A DNA stretch of 64,000 bases from Triplophysa rosa (Eukaryota; Chordata; Actinopteri; Cypriniformes; Nemacheilidae): the NCBI RefSeq assembly GCF_024868665.1, contig NC_079900.1:18661319-18725318 (forward strand), written 5' to 3'. This document shows positions 46,991-57,497 of this stretch, piece after piece. The notes under the pieces were generated by a model. The model was not told the origin of the DNA, searched no databases, and worked only from the letters and a program-made list of their open reading frames with translations. Each line of letters begins with the position of its first letter. Within the stretch, counting starts at the first letter, position 1. Position numbers and translations under genes: made by a program.

Positions 46991-47587
46991 TTAAAGGAGT
47001 CATATTGCACGGCTAAATCGAATATTATTGTTTGTTTTAGATGTAACGCATTTTGAATACACCATTTAAAGTTTAAAAAACGCTGTATTTTCCACATACC
47101 GTGCATGTTTGTATGTCCTCTTTGCTCCGCCTCTCTGAAACGCGCTGATTTTTTTTACAAAGTTCATGGCTCTGAAAAGCGAGGTGTGCTATGATTGGCC
47201 AGTTAACCAGTGCGTAGTGATTGGTCAAATACTGCAAGCGTGTGACGGAAATGTAACGCCTCTTACCATATTTGGAACATCAGGTTCCAAAGCAATTGTA
47301 CTGATAGACGACACAATGAGATTTACAATTACGCCCACCTTAACTACGTGTAGATTTGGGCGGTCTTAGTCAAATCATGTTACGAAGTTACGTAGATTCG
47401 CCGGGGTGTGGTTACACGAGGCGTTTCAGGCAAGTCTGGTTGAGCATTTACTTTTAGATAGAATTCATCTTTTGTTCCCACACTTTCATTTGTGCCATTT
47501 TACGTGTCTAATACATGCATGGGCAACTTATAACACACCAAAGACACGTAAAAAAAAACACGTACTTCCGCCATATGACCCCTTTAA
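46991..47587 (+). mobile_element. TTAA-flanked repeat, copy 2 (in the Shisa9-like intron)
   Basis: TTAA is at 46991-46994 and 47584-47587, with aaggagtcatattgcacggc at the left and 'ccatatgacccctt' at the right. It is colinear with copy 1 (2627-3195); shared blocks include 'gaaaagcgaggtgtgctatg' (one difference) and 'gttacacgaggcgtttcagg'. Neither copy keeps one long open frame. Confidence 0.8.
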
Positions 47588-48223
47588 AGTAAAAAAAACC
47601 CATCCTTTGAAAATGTTAATTTATCTGAGATAAATGCATCATTTTTTTATATATGGGTTACTGAGAAATTCTTGTGACATTTAGCTTCATCTCCTTTATT
47701 GAAGTCAGAGGTGGCAAATACCACTGTGGTGAGAATGACTATGGCATTTTGGAAATATGTTTACCATGGCAATGTTGTTTTAAGCATGCAGTCAGATGCT
47801 TTAGTGATTGAGAAAGAGCAATGAGGGATTTCGCAGAGACTCTCATAAGCATAAATATACAGTAATACCGAGTGCCAGATTCTGGGCTTGTTTTTATGGC
47901 GGTTTTGCTCAGAGGTGCTGCTTTAGACTTATCATTAACCTCAGCAAATGCATCTACATGTAAATAAGAAATAGCAGGACCATTACTGGCATAAATGCAG
48001 GCTGACATCATCATTTGTAAAGCAACAAAAAAACAAGTGACAGTAACTTTGACTGAAGTCACAACGATGTGAATTACATCTTTAAACCCTTAACACTTTT
48101 TCATTTTTTGAAACCATTTAGGCTGCCTGTGTTAAAAATGCACTAAAGTGACAAAGCAATTTGATATAAATTATACGGAAAGCAACTGAGCAGGAAGTAA
48201 ATGTCAGTTTTTTACTAACTCTG

Positions 48224-49206
48224 GCCGGCGCCACGGGGGGGGCCTGGCGTGAGGGGGCGTCGCTCCCTTGCTGGGATTAACCCGCCCCCTCAGATCAAAA
48301 TTAATCTGAATTTTAATGAATGAGATTTTTTAACATCTTATTTAAAAATTTCACTTGTGAAATAATTGTATTGAATTTCTACTGTGAATATTAAAATACA
48401 AATTAATATTTAGTTAAGGACATTCTCTTTGGCAAAGTCGCATTTTGATTGGTTGTTTCATATATCTCGCTCAGACCATTACGTACGGAAAGTACACAGG
48501 GCAGGCAGGCAGGCTACATGCATTTCGTAATTTCACGATTGCAAATTGCAATGCATTAAGGTTTCATCATGGACAAACATAAGACTGGCTGTAAGCGATC
48601 ATTTTCAGCTAATTGGTACAAAGATAGAGAATGGCTCGAGTATTCAGACAAAACAGATTCGGCATTTTGTTTTCCCTGTCGGAAATTTGGTGGAAGTGAC
48701 TCTGTGTTTACAACCACTGGTTTTAGCAATTGGAAACATGCAACAGATAAGACGAAAGGATTTTGCAGACATGCTAACAGTAAAGAGCACCTGAAGTGCA
48801 TGGCTATTTGGAAAGAGCAGCAATTGCGACATTCCACCAGTAAGGAGATTTATAATAACCGTGTTATCATTGTTATTCCCGTGTTCTTCTCAAACTTTTC
48901 AATGATATTTATGAGATCCAACTAGACCTGTTTATTTCTGTTATGCAATAAATGTATTAATATATATATATATCTAAGATATGTTTTTATTTTATGTTGT
49001 AAGATTAAAAGACAAACGTGCTTTGTCGTCTGAAAATTGCTCACTAGGTTTATTTCTTGTGATTGTAGTAGGGACATGTTTGATTACTACGTGACATAAA
49101 TTAGGAACCTATCATGTATTTTCTAGCTGGGATTACCATGTATCACGTGATCGCCCCCTCTCATATTTCATACGCCCCCTCTTCAGCGCTCTGCTGGCGC
49201 CGGCTC
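48224..49206 (+). mobile_element. hAT-type relic with GC-rich inverted ends
   Basis: Both borders carry the inverted word gccggcgcca. Just inside, both sides contain 'gctgggatta' followed by 'cgccccctc' in direct orientation. Between them is an AT-rich interior with a zinc-finger-coding piece (48569-48839). A clean target duplication was not found. The copy appears internally deleted, keeping the ends and the first coding exon. Confidence 0.55.
48569..48839 (+). pseudogene. TTF/ZMYM-like zinc-finger exon of an hAT-type transposase
   Basis: The frame from ATG 48569 reads KRSFSANWYKDREWLEYSD, then AFCFPCRKFG, FSNWKHATDKTKGFCRHA and NSKEHLKCMAIWKE. The pattern W(F/Y)...WLEYS, CFPCR, then GF.RH...S..H is that of the TTF-type zinc finger found at the N-terminus of hAT-related transposases and ZMYM1-like proteins. 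The similarity stops at about residue 90, exactly where a donor-like gtaagg occurs (48840-48845). This suggests a first exon whose downstream exons are gone. No catalytic core or dimerisation domain follows within the element. I regard it as a non-functional fragment in the Shisa9-like intron. Confidence 0.7.
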
Positions 49207-49835
49207 TGCTCTGACCCGACCCTAGCATTGTGAGCTTATTATAATGCCGCGGTCAGACTTTCAGCATGTGAAATTTCTATGCAGACACCTGCATATGTGG
49301 GCAGAAAGCGGATACATCACACACTAAAGTGTTGGTTTTTTATCCACACATTTTTCAAGCCGTTTTGTACAAAATGGGATCATTCGACACTTTTATTTCC
49401 AGCATTTTCTCAAAAGGTCACGCCGTAATGCATCATTCTTCTTTTAGTCACACGTTGCCTTGTGATACACATTTGCAGGTTAGAGTTCACCCAACTTAAA
49501 ATGTGAATGCGAATGCAGTGAAATGTGATTTTTTTGAGCACGAGCTTGTGTTTCCGATCTGCATGAATGGAAGTCAGTGGAACATAGTCTAGTGTGACCA
49601 TGGGATTATTTAATTTCCTTTTATACTCTACATAGAAGCCACATCTACAAACAAAATGGGAATGGAGTCTTTTCATTCACATTGTGTGTTGATGGCACAA
49701 TGACAGCGCATTTTAAAAGCCTAATATACCTACAGATTTGATACAAGAAGAAAAATGTTGGTGTCCCAAACAACCTTAATTTGAGATTAAGGTTTGATTA
49801 TACTTTAATACAAGTTCATGTTAACACAGCCTTAC

Positions 49836-49982
49836 CCACAGCCTTGAGCGAGGCATACTTGTTGAGCTCCATCCCGGCTTGAGACGTCTCATATGGGTGG
49901 GATACCTGTCCGAGGGAGGGATACTGACTCATGGTCTGCATCAGAGACGAACCAGGCGCAACACTGTTTATCTGGGTGCCCT
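49836..49982 (-). CDS. shisa9: Penultimate exon of the same Shisa9-like gene
   Basis: This 147-nt exon is bounded by a tttgctttag acceptor and a gtaagg donor, and both ends are in phase 1, so skipping it would keep the frame. It encodes 48 full codons reading GTQINSVAP...MSQYPSLGQVSHPY...GMELNKYASLKAV. The blocks YPSLGQVSHPY and ELNKYASLKAV are typical of the cytoplasmic tail of Shisa6/9-type proteins, between the membrane-proximal region and the basic FYTNRRHLA block in the next exon. No transmembrane segment or cysteine cluster is present; in this family those lie in earlier exons. The next exon is 5551 bp away on the minus strand, at 43884-44284. I looked on the minus strand from 50 to 64 kb for the Shisa CxxC-rich domain and transmembrane segment by eye and did not find them. 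The exon identity is firm. Paralogue assignment (9 versus 6) is an inference from motif order. Confidence 0.85.
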
Positions 49983-50081
49983 CTAAAGCAAAGACAAAAA
50001 GAGAAACAGACAACAGATTTGAGGACAAACATAACAGATATATATTTTTCTATAAATGTTTCCATTTTTATTAACACACTT

Positions 50082-50205
50082 GGCTGATGCTTTATCCATT
50101 CAGTACCTTTAAAGAACACATTTTTGTATTTGTGTGTTCCCTGGGAAGTGAAAACCATGACCTTTGCGCGGCTAACACAATTCTCTACCAATTGAGCTAC
50201 AGTCA
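50082..50205 (-). mobile_element. tRNA-derived SINE copy
   Basis: The minus strand shows 'ctgtagctcaattggtagag' (A-box region), a worn anticodon arm, 'ttttcacttcccagggaaca' (B-box side) and a tail 'ggataaagcatcagccaag'. It is the same family as 28620-28758. Confidence 0.7.
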
Positions 50206-50365
50206 TGTATCTATTTTTGCACCTATTCTTTACATAAGTGTTAGTGTTTCATTTAAGCATACGATTTAAAATGTCTGCTGAGAACAATTGCAGCTGAATT
50301 TGGAAGCCAGTGATTTTGAAAGCTGAAAGTGTTATCATTTTAATAAAAACTCCTAATCCTTATTG

Positions 50366-52272
50366 CAGTGGTGTAAAGTATTGGAGTAAATGTAATTAGT
50401 TACAGTACTTAAGTATCTTTTTGGCTACTTTGTAGTTGTACTGAGTATTAAAGATATTAGCAACTTTTACTCTCTACTTAACTACATTTTTGAACAAGTA
50501 TATGTACTCTTTACTCCACTACATTTGTAATGACTAATGCAGTTACACATTACATTTTGCATGACACCTATCTTATAATTAATATTGCCATTTACAGGGC
50601 AATGTAGGTACTACAATCTTGTGGATTTTGCCCTAACTTACAAAAACTTGTCAACATGGCTTTTTTATATGAATATGAGTGCAGTATCAGGTAGATGTCA
50701 ATCGCTGGCGGTTTATACACGGTTAGCCCTTACCCGCTATTTCTACAGTAATATATTGGCAACACTGTTGCCAGCTAGTTACTGTAGGTCACACATCTAC
50801 AAAAGCTCTTGTTTTTAAAACTAACTCTTCCTAAATGTGCTCTAAACATGTTTGCTCAAAATTTGACCATATGGTGGGACTATTGCCATGAAGTGATGTA
50901 AACCAGTAAAAAGAATGTATAGTATTTCAATTTTCAAAAGTGCTCTCACACTATATAGACAAAATATTAACCTATAGAATGAGTCGGACACAGAGAAATG
51001 AACAATCCACATATGAATCTCAACAATGGTGACAATCAACTGAACAGCTTCATGCTGCAATGCATGCTGGGTACATAGTACAAAACTCATTCATGATTGT
51101 TTGTCACCATTGATGAGGTTTGTATGTCAAGTGTCTAACTGTGTCTCAATTGCAAAGAAAGATTTTCTGACAGAGATCTTTCCATTATAACATGTAATCA
51201 CTTTACCAAACATATCTTAATAAATCTTAAATGCTATATTATTATTATTTAATGATTGAATTCTTTCAGATGTATCTTCAGTTACTAAGCAAACATAAAG
51301 TTGCGGTTCCTGTAAAGTCCCTTTCAGTGTTATGGTATAAGTGTACATTTTAAAGCTACAAGAAAGTCAAAGAGTCCAACCAAAGCAAACACTGATCACC
51401 ATAATGGTGACTTAAAACACAATTGAACCACTATGAACTAGAGTTCAATCTCAATAAGATCTTACACAGATGACAGATATAAAGTGAAAGTGGTGTCTGT
51501 AATATGTGAAGATGTTATTGATGTTTGTGTTTAATTCTCCTCTGGTGAAATCTTGACAGATTTATTGTGTTCATCTGTTATTTACACTTGTTCATCTAAG
51601 ACTGTGTGACTTAAGTGCGTTAATAGATTCTTTAATAATGTATCTTCAAACAGCCATTGCAGTAGTTTACTGTAAAACACCTACAGTAACTAGCTGGCAA
51701 CAGTGTTGCCAATGTATTACTGTAGAAATGGCAGGTAAGGGCTAACAGTGTATGTGAAATGAGGACATGACTGCAGCTGGCGATGAGGCCCAAACCAGCA
51801 TGTCCAGTGCAAAAAGGCTTTGACTTTTTAATTCTACTTAACATTATTTTATTTATCTGTTATATTGAAGAGACCTTTTTGAAGGAGTTTGGTTTACTTA
51901 TGAGCACTTGAGCTTAAATGAGACTTAGGGTGTTTGTAATGACGTAGGTTATGGTGTCGACCATGATTTGTTGCAATTTTGAGGTGTTCAGTCTTATTAT
52001 GATTTAAGAAAATAAATGCGATTGCTCACCTCACAAATCAACTGTTTCTTGTTTTTCACTGACGTGTCTCTTAAGTGTTGAGGACTAGTGCTGCTTTGAG
52101 CCTACATTCAGTATGAGTAAAATACTCAAGTACTGTTAAAATCAGATTCTCAAAGACTTTTACTCAAGTCGTTTTGGAATTGGCGACTTGTAACTTGTAA
52201 TGGAGTAATTTTCACTGCACGGTATCTGTACTTTTACTTAAGTATGGTTTTCAGGTACTCTTTACACCTCTG
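50366..52272. mobile_element. Nonautonomous hAT-type element with perfect 8-bp duplication and inner inverted repeats
   Basis: ccttattg occurs exactly at 50358-50365 and 52273-52280. The ends are CAGTGGTGTAAAG and, reversed, CAGAGGTGTAAAG. Both subterminal zones are rich in 'agtac/gtact' and 'actcaagt' words, as in a common fish hAT family. Further inside, 50717-50789 and 51679-51752 form a second inverted repeat of about 73 bp with few differences (ggcaacactgttgccagcta). No transposase frame is present in 1907 bp. It lies just upstream of the penultimate Shisa9-like exon, inside the gene if earlier exons lie to the right. Confidence 0.85.
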
Positions 52273-52280
52273 CCTTATTG

Positions 52281-53570
52281 TGAATAGATGGCTTTGAACT
52301 GACCATCTGTGGCACAGCATCTGGTTACTTATGTTTTTAGGCAAGCATTGAACAGTGTTTCTCTTTTATTTGAGCTCACAGGACTTGTGATGTCAGAGTC
52401 CCCTAAGTTACGATTTAACAATATCTTAAGCTGCTTGAGGTCTGTTTCATCGCCCCATCAACACAACTTCTGGATTCTCTAGTTGGTGATTCGCTTTATG
52501 CCACCCACAGGATGCAGATCATTAGCCATGGATTTCTGGAGCCCCGGCCAGGCTCTCCTATGCTACTAATCGAATCCTTTTGAATTGTTAATGTCAAAAC
52601 ATGTTAATGCCAAAAGCAATGGTAAGCTCCTCCCGGGATCCCATTCGCTAGCCTTTATTTAAACACAGCCACGATGGAACATTAACTGTTGCTTTTTTAT
52701 TAATTATTAATTTATTAATATGAATTATTAATTTTTGATTACAGCAACATTGTCACCCATGAGGGTCACAGATGGCCCAAATCATAAACGCTTTTCGAGA
52801 GATTGCACCAGACCATCGCACACGCATCTGGCCAACTGAAGGGGGCACATAAGCATGGCAAATCGACTGGCCTTGTGCCGCCTGGCATGAGGGGCCAACC
52901 AGATGTTGTGGGGATTATTTCTAACCATTCCGATGAGTCACATGAGACAGAGAAAGTAAAGTCGCACATCAGAGAGGAATTTACAAACAATACAGCAACA
53001 TACTAGCTATCACACGCTCGGTGCATCTACAGTACCCACTCTTTTGTGAATTACACACCGAGTACTCCGTCTAGCGTAGTGCTGCCTGATCTTTCTCTAG
53101 TCTTCTGAAGTGTTTTAGTCGTTGAACTCTCCTTGACCTGTTGTTGTCCTGGAAACCCCTTTGAGTCAATTTTTTTTAACTGGTTGTCTATTAGCTGTTA
53201 GATTGTACAGTTTGTAGCACAGGTCACACTGAAGGGCTCCTCTGTTCTAAACAAACCACACACTTCAATCACTGATGGACTGAATCTCTAATGATCCAAA
53301 TAGTAATGTACAACAAATAAATACAAATTTTAAACCTTAATCAGTTTAGCCAAATATGAGTGTTTTTCTATTAAATTTCATTGTTTTATGTTTTTTCTTT
53401 TTATATATAGCAATATCAGACAGTCATGTGATCAACAGATCAACATATTTAAATTTAAGTATCATTATAAAAGTGCACTAAATATGAACCGCTTAACTGT
53501 TTTTTTAAACAAACTGGAAGATTCATTTACTGTAGTTTGATAGTAGAGTAAATGGTCTAGATTATTCATG
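52281..53570. other. Gene-free stretch, nothing recognised
   Basis: Positions 52760-53006 are base-balanced and open on both strands for about 70 codons, but no protein family is recognised. The remainder is AT-rich. Confidence 0.4.
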
Positions 53571-53665
53571 TATACATTTGCAAATACTTTCATCCAAAGC
53601 AATTTGCAATGCATTCAAGGCATTTTTGCCTCGGGATTGAACCCCATCACCAATGGAGCAACGGG
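53571..53665 (-). mobile_element. tRNA-SINE 3' part
   Basis: The plus strand shows 'actttcatccaaagcaattt' (reverse of the SINE body) and 'gcctcgggattgaaccccat' (reverse of the B-box region). The 5' tRNA part is missing. Confidence 0.6.
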
Positions 53666-54620
53666 AACGCAGATTCGTTCTCATCTAGGCTCATTCATCT
53701 CAGTCATTAACTGTGCATTGTTAAATCTCACTATTGTAAAAAAATATTAATCACAGTGCTCATATGAAGCCAACTTAAAATGCATGAATGAATAAACAAA
53801 TGATTTAGAAATCTACATTCTTTTGGTATTCATTCAATGTGGAAAGATAACAATGAAAGATTAGCTATTTTTATTTTGATCATCTCAGCTGATCCATAGA
53901 TATCAATAACTAGATGCCTCTCATTCAAGCTCTCCAGGCACGTAGACACGTCCGCCATCTTGGAACGGTCCACTGACGTCACTCACAGTCAGCTGGAATG
54001 CCACAACACTGCGCAGCCATAGCTGTGCATTTTAATTCCTGAAAAATGGTATACCCTTTCGTTGATGTCATGTGTTAGTGTGGGAAATATAATGTTTGAG
54101 TTTACACAACAACAAATATGTTTTCATAATCATACAAAGTCACCTTGCTCTTGAGTGTTAACGGACCGTCTTGGCAGGGTTGCCAGAACTGTCAAACAAA
54201 ATCCTTCATCACAAACCTAACGTCCCTAGTCCAAATAATAGAATTTAACATTAATAAATAAAATCATCTTAAGATTGACAGCTATAAAACTTAATCTTTC
54301 CACTCCTAGACTGTGGATAAAACAAACCAGACCAACAGTTACAAAGTAACCCAATTCCCCTGGAAAGCCACAGACTTGGCAACACAGACCGGCTCGCACT
54401 GTTCCAATATGGCGGACGACCTACGTATAGCTGCCCATAGAAACAGATGCTAATGCGGCATCTAGTTGATATCTATGGGCTGATCAATAGCTGGTCAAAT
54501 GTTTTTACATTAAAGGCTATAATGAATAATCTAGTCTAATCTATTATATTCAAGACTCTGAACTGACTGGAAAATGCATTTCCTGTACTAACTATTAAGA
54601 GTGATCATACTTTCATGTAC
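53666..54620. other. Gene-free stretch, possible foldback around 53880-54490
   Basis: The words 'gatccatagatatcaataac' (53891) and 'gatatctatgggctgatcaa' (54468) are inverted, each next to 'agatgc' and a CGCCATCTTGGAA / CCAATATGGCGG pair. An inverted-repeat element of about 600 bp is likely. No coding content. Confidence 0.5.
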
Positions 54621-55020
54621 AGCCAGGGGAAAAATCAAGGCACCATTTCTAAATTATTTTCAGTTTTTCTTAATTAACTATTTATAGGTAAAATTATTAT
54701 TTCTGTTTCATTCTGTGAAATAACAATATTTCTCCCAAGTTTCAAATAAAAGTATTGTTTTTATTTGCATTTATTTGCAGAAAATGAAAACTGGAGAAAC
54801 AAGTCAAAAATAACACAAAAGATGCTCTGTATTTTTTCAGACCTCAAGTACGGCAAAGAAAACAAGTTCATATTCACTTTTAAGCAATACAACAGTATAT
54901 TTGTACATGTACTGTATTTAGGAAAAGTTCAAAGCTTACTTTGTATGTGATAACCTGGATTTTAATCACAATTTTCATGTTTCCACATTGCTGTTGGATG
55001 ACTTTATGTCACTCCTGAGG
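54621..55020 (+). mobile_element. Interspersed repeat, family shared with 17541-17815
   Basis: It begins agccaggggaaaaatcaagg and ends near 'gatgactttatgtcactcct'. It is longer than the first copy, and the shared word order is given there. It resembles a very frequent zebrafish-type repeat. No protein is encoded. Confidence 0.6.
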
Positions 55021-56873
55021 TTTGATTTTGTTGAAATTCAACAGACACTGGACTGAAATGACCACAATACCTCTCGAAATGCTGATGAATTAAAAAATGT
55101 CCACGGCTGTATAATCACCTACCTACATCTTTGAGATTTTGCTCATCAGGTACATCACTCTAACAATTAAGGAAACAACCGGAATCGTTTCGCCATTTCT
55201 CAGAATTCCAAACATAAAGTTGTCAGAAATGCGTTGCTTAACATGCTTATAAACCAGGTGTTCAGAGTACTGTATCTAATTAAATGTGAGGAAATTAATT
55301 ACGCCATGATCTGGAATCTCTTAGGCAGTGAGATTATTTCCAGTTCTATAATCAAAAGAGAAGATGAAAACAAGTCATTACGCCGTGAAGCTATAAAGGT
55401 GGGTTAAAATGTCCCATCACGCAAAATTAAATGGCTGATTATTGAGTGTCTTCAGAATCCATCTTTCAATTGCCGAGGTTAACCTAGCGCAGCGTTATCT
55501 ACACCAGCAACTTCCAAACGGCTGTTTCTGTGGCCCCCGTCCAAAATTTCTAACGCAATCTGCATGGGTTAGCTGCGAAACGGCAGCTGTGGGTTTGGTA
55601 GCAGGTAATGGATTTTCATATCCGCTGACAGTGACGAATCTTCTTTCTGACATGATCATTATTCAAAGCAAATATGATGCTACCTCCTGCTTATTGGTAT
55701 TGATGCAGAGAGACACTTGTGGCATTACACAAGACACAGACCTGATTTACCATTAAGCCATGTTATTACCTGTAGCCTTGGGAATTGAAGGTCTCGTGCC
55801 TTACAGTATAAACAAACGGCAAGCATGTGCCTGTGTATTCCAAAATATTTATCCCAGGCAGTTGCTTTAGCATGCATTACATATTCACTGTAATGAATAA
55901 ATTTTTCTCTTGTATCTATACCGCAGTTACCAACTTGAGAAAAGGAGGTGGAAAGGAAATGATCACTATTATATCTTCCCCACAACATCACATCTTTCGG
56001 ATAATTGGATCGGATGACGTCTGGTACAGTACAACCAAACCCCATGAGAACAAACTACAGAAGAAATTACATGGGTTTGGGGAATAACTAGCTTCAGATG
56101 TTACATCTGTAGAGAATCTTCAATATCTTTTGCCTTCTTTGTGTTGCCATGCAACCTCCAATACAGTAATAAGTATGTCTGGTTTAGGAAACCACAAGGA
56201 CAGTTTATGTTTGGTCCCTTATTCATGATAAAAAGTACATCTTTTGTGAAGGAAAATCATTCAGCATATTAACTTATTTTACAAATTATCCACAAAACCA
56301 GCAGGTCACAAGTGAAGCGCTCGGGACTAAAAATAAACGTCCTAAAGCAAGTGTCTGGGATGTATAGCAACCGAGCAACAGCCACTGAGATGAATGATAA
56401 TGCTGAGAGATCCAGTATGCACCTACTTGAAGCGAACAGCTGGTCAGGGGGTCAATAGCAGATAAAGCTGCTCATATTTGGCTCAAAATAGATTTGCAAA
56501 TGACAAAACTAACTGCTGGACTGACAGAAATTGCTATAATTTGTCAACGGTTCAGAGAGAGAGAGGGATAGAGGCATTTATCTGAGAGATGTCAGCTATG
56601 CGTGAGATGTCACTCTGGTTTGGGTTCTCATCATTTTGCAGCCAAATTGTCTGATTGGACTTTAGCCAATTTTAGAGGAGAGCAACTTATTGAATATGTC
56701 AGTTTTAGTTACGTTACGTACACAGCTCGATTCCCTCCTGGACTGTGATTCAGAAACATTATCTAATGCAACTAATAAACATGGCTGAAAAGATACGAGA
56801 GACATTTTTGACATGTAATGGAAAAAAAACATGAACTGGTACATGAACCAATAAAGAAAATACTTGGAAATAT
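55021..56873. other. Gene-free stretch, nothing recognised
   Basis: Open frames of about 105 codons occur on both strands (55442-55756 plus, 55725-56045 minus) without recognisable domains or splice support. Confidence 0.45.
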
Positions 56874-57030
56874 GTGACCCTGGACCACAAAACCATTCAT
56901 AAGTAGCACGGGTATATTTGTGGCAATAGCCAAAAATACATTGTATGGGTCAAAATGATCGATTTTTCGATCGAGTAAACATCATGTTCCATGAAGATAG
57001 TTTGTAAATTTCCTACCGTAAATACATCGA
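56874..57030. mobile_element. Fragment of 'tgtgaccctggaccacaaaa' repeat
   Basis: It starts tatgtgaccctggaccacaa and continues with 'gtagcacgggtatatttgtg', 'aaaatacattgtatgggtca' and 'catgttccatgaagatagtt', the terminal region of a widespread fish repeat. The opposite end is missing. Confidence 0.6.
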
Positions 57031-57285
57031 AACACTATTTTTTTTGAGTGGATGCAGCAAAATTGTGAACAAAAATGGCCAGAAACACGCTTACAAACAA
57101 ACAAACACTCTTTAGGACTTACCCACTCAAGTTTGGTATCTATGTAAAGCTTAGAATTTACGCTTTTGGGTTCATCCACTTTCCACAACGTCCTGCCAGC
57201 GCTAAGCTAATAGAGAGCATTAAAAGTTTTAGTTTTTCAAATCATATTTAGGCCAATATTTTACTTGATTTAATAGTTTTGCACT

Positions 57286-57497
57286 CTGTAAAAAATCTGT
57301 AAAAATAGGGCACAATATACTGTATTAACATGAAGGAATTTACCGTATTTATTTTTACAGTTGTTTTACCTGTATTTTACATTTGAACTGCTTTAAATTG
57401 CATTTTAGCATTATGAAAATGTCCTTAAAATAAAGGAAAATGTACTGGTAATTTTCTGCCAGTACTTTACCCGTTTTTTACGGGATTTTTTTTACAG
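57286..57497. mobile_element. AT-rich MITE with 'ctgtaaaaaa' ends
   Basis: The left end is ctgtaaaaaatctgtaaaaa and the reversed right end is ctgtaaaaaaaatcccgtaa. Similar ttttacag words recur inside. The length is 212 bp. Confidence 0.65.

Larger units (their letters stand above)
44285..49835 (-). other. Intron between the two Shisa9-like exons
   Basis: The intron starts with gtaagg at the donor (49835 downward) and ends with a CT-rich tract and cag at 44285. It is 5551 bp long and filled largely with mobile elements: an hAT-type relic with a zinc-finger fragment (about 48224-49206), a TTAA-flanked element (46991-47587), and an Angel-like copy (45265-45497) within possible hAT ends. I saw no further exon of the gene in it. 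A small alternative exon cannot be excluded by eye. Confidence 0.75.

Noticed and set aside
54765..54950. Plus-strand frame as coding sequence
   Set aside because: It is part of an interspersed repeat shared with 17541-17815, where the frame is not kept.
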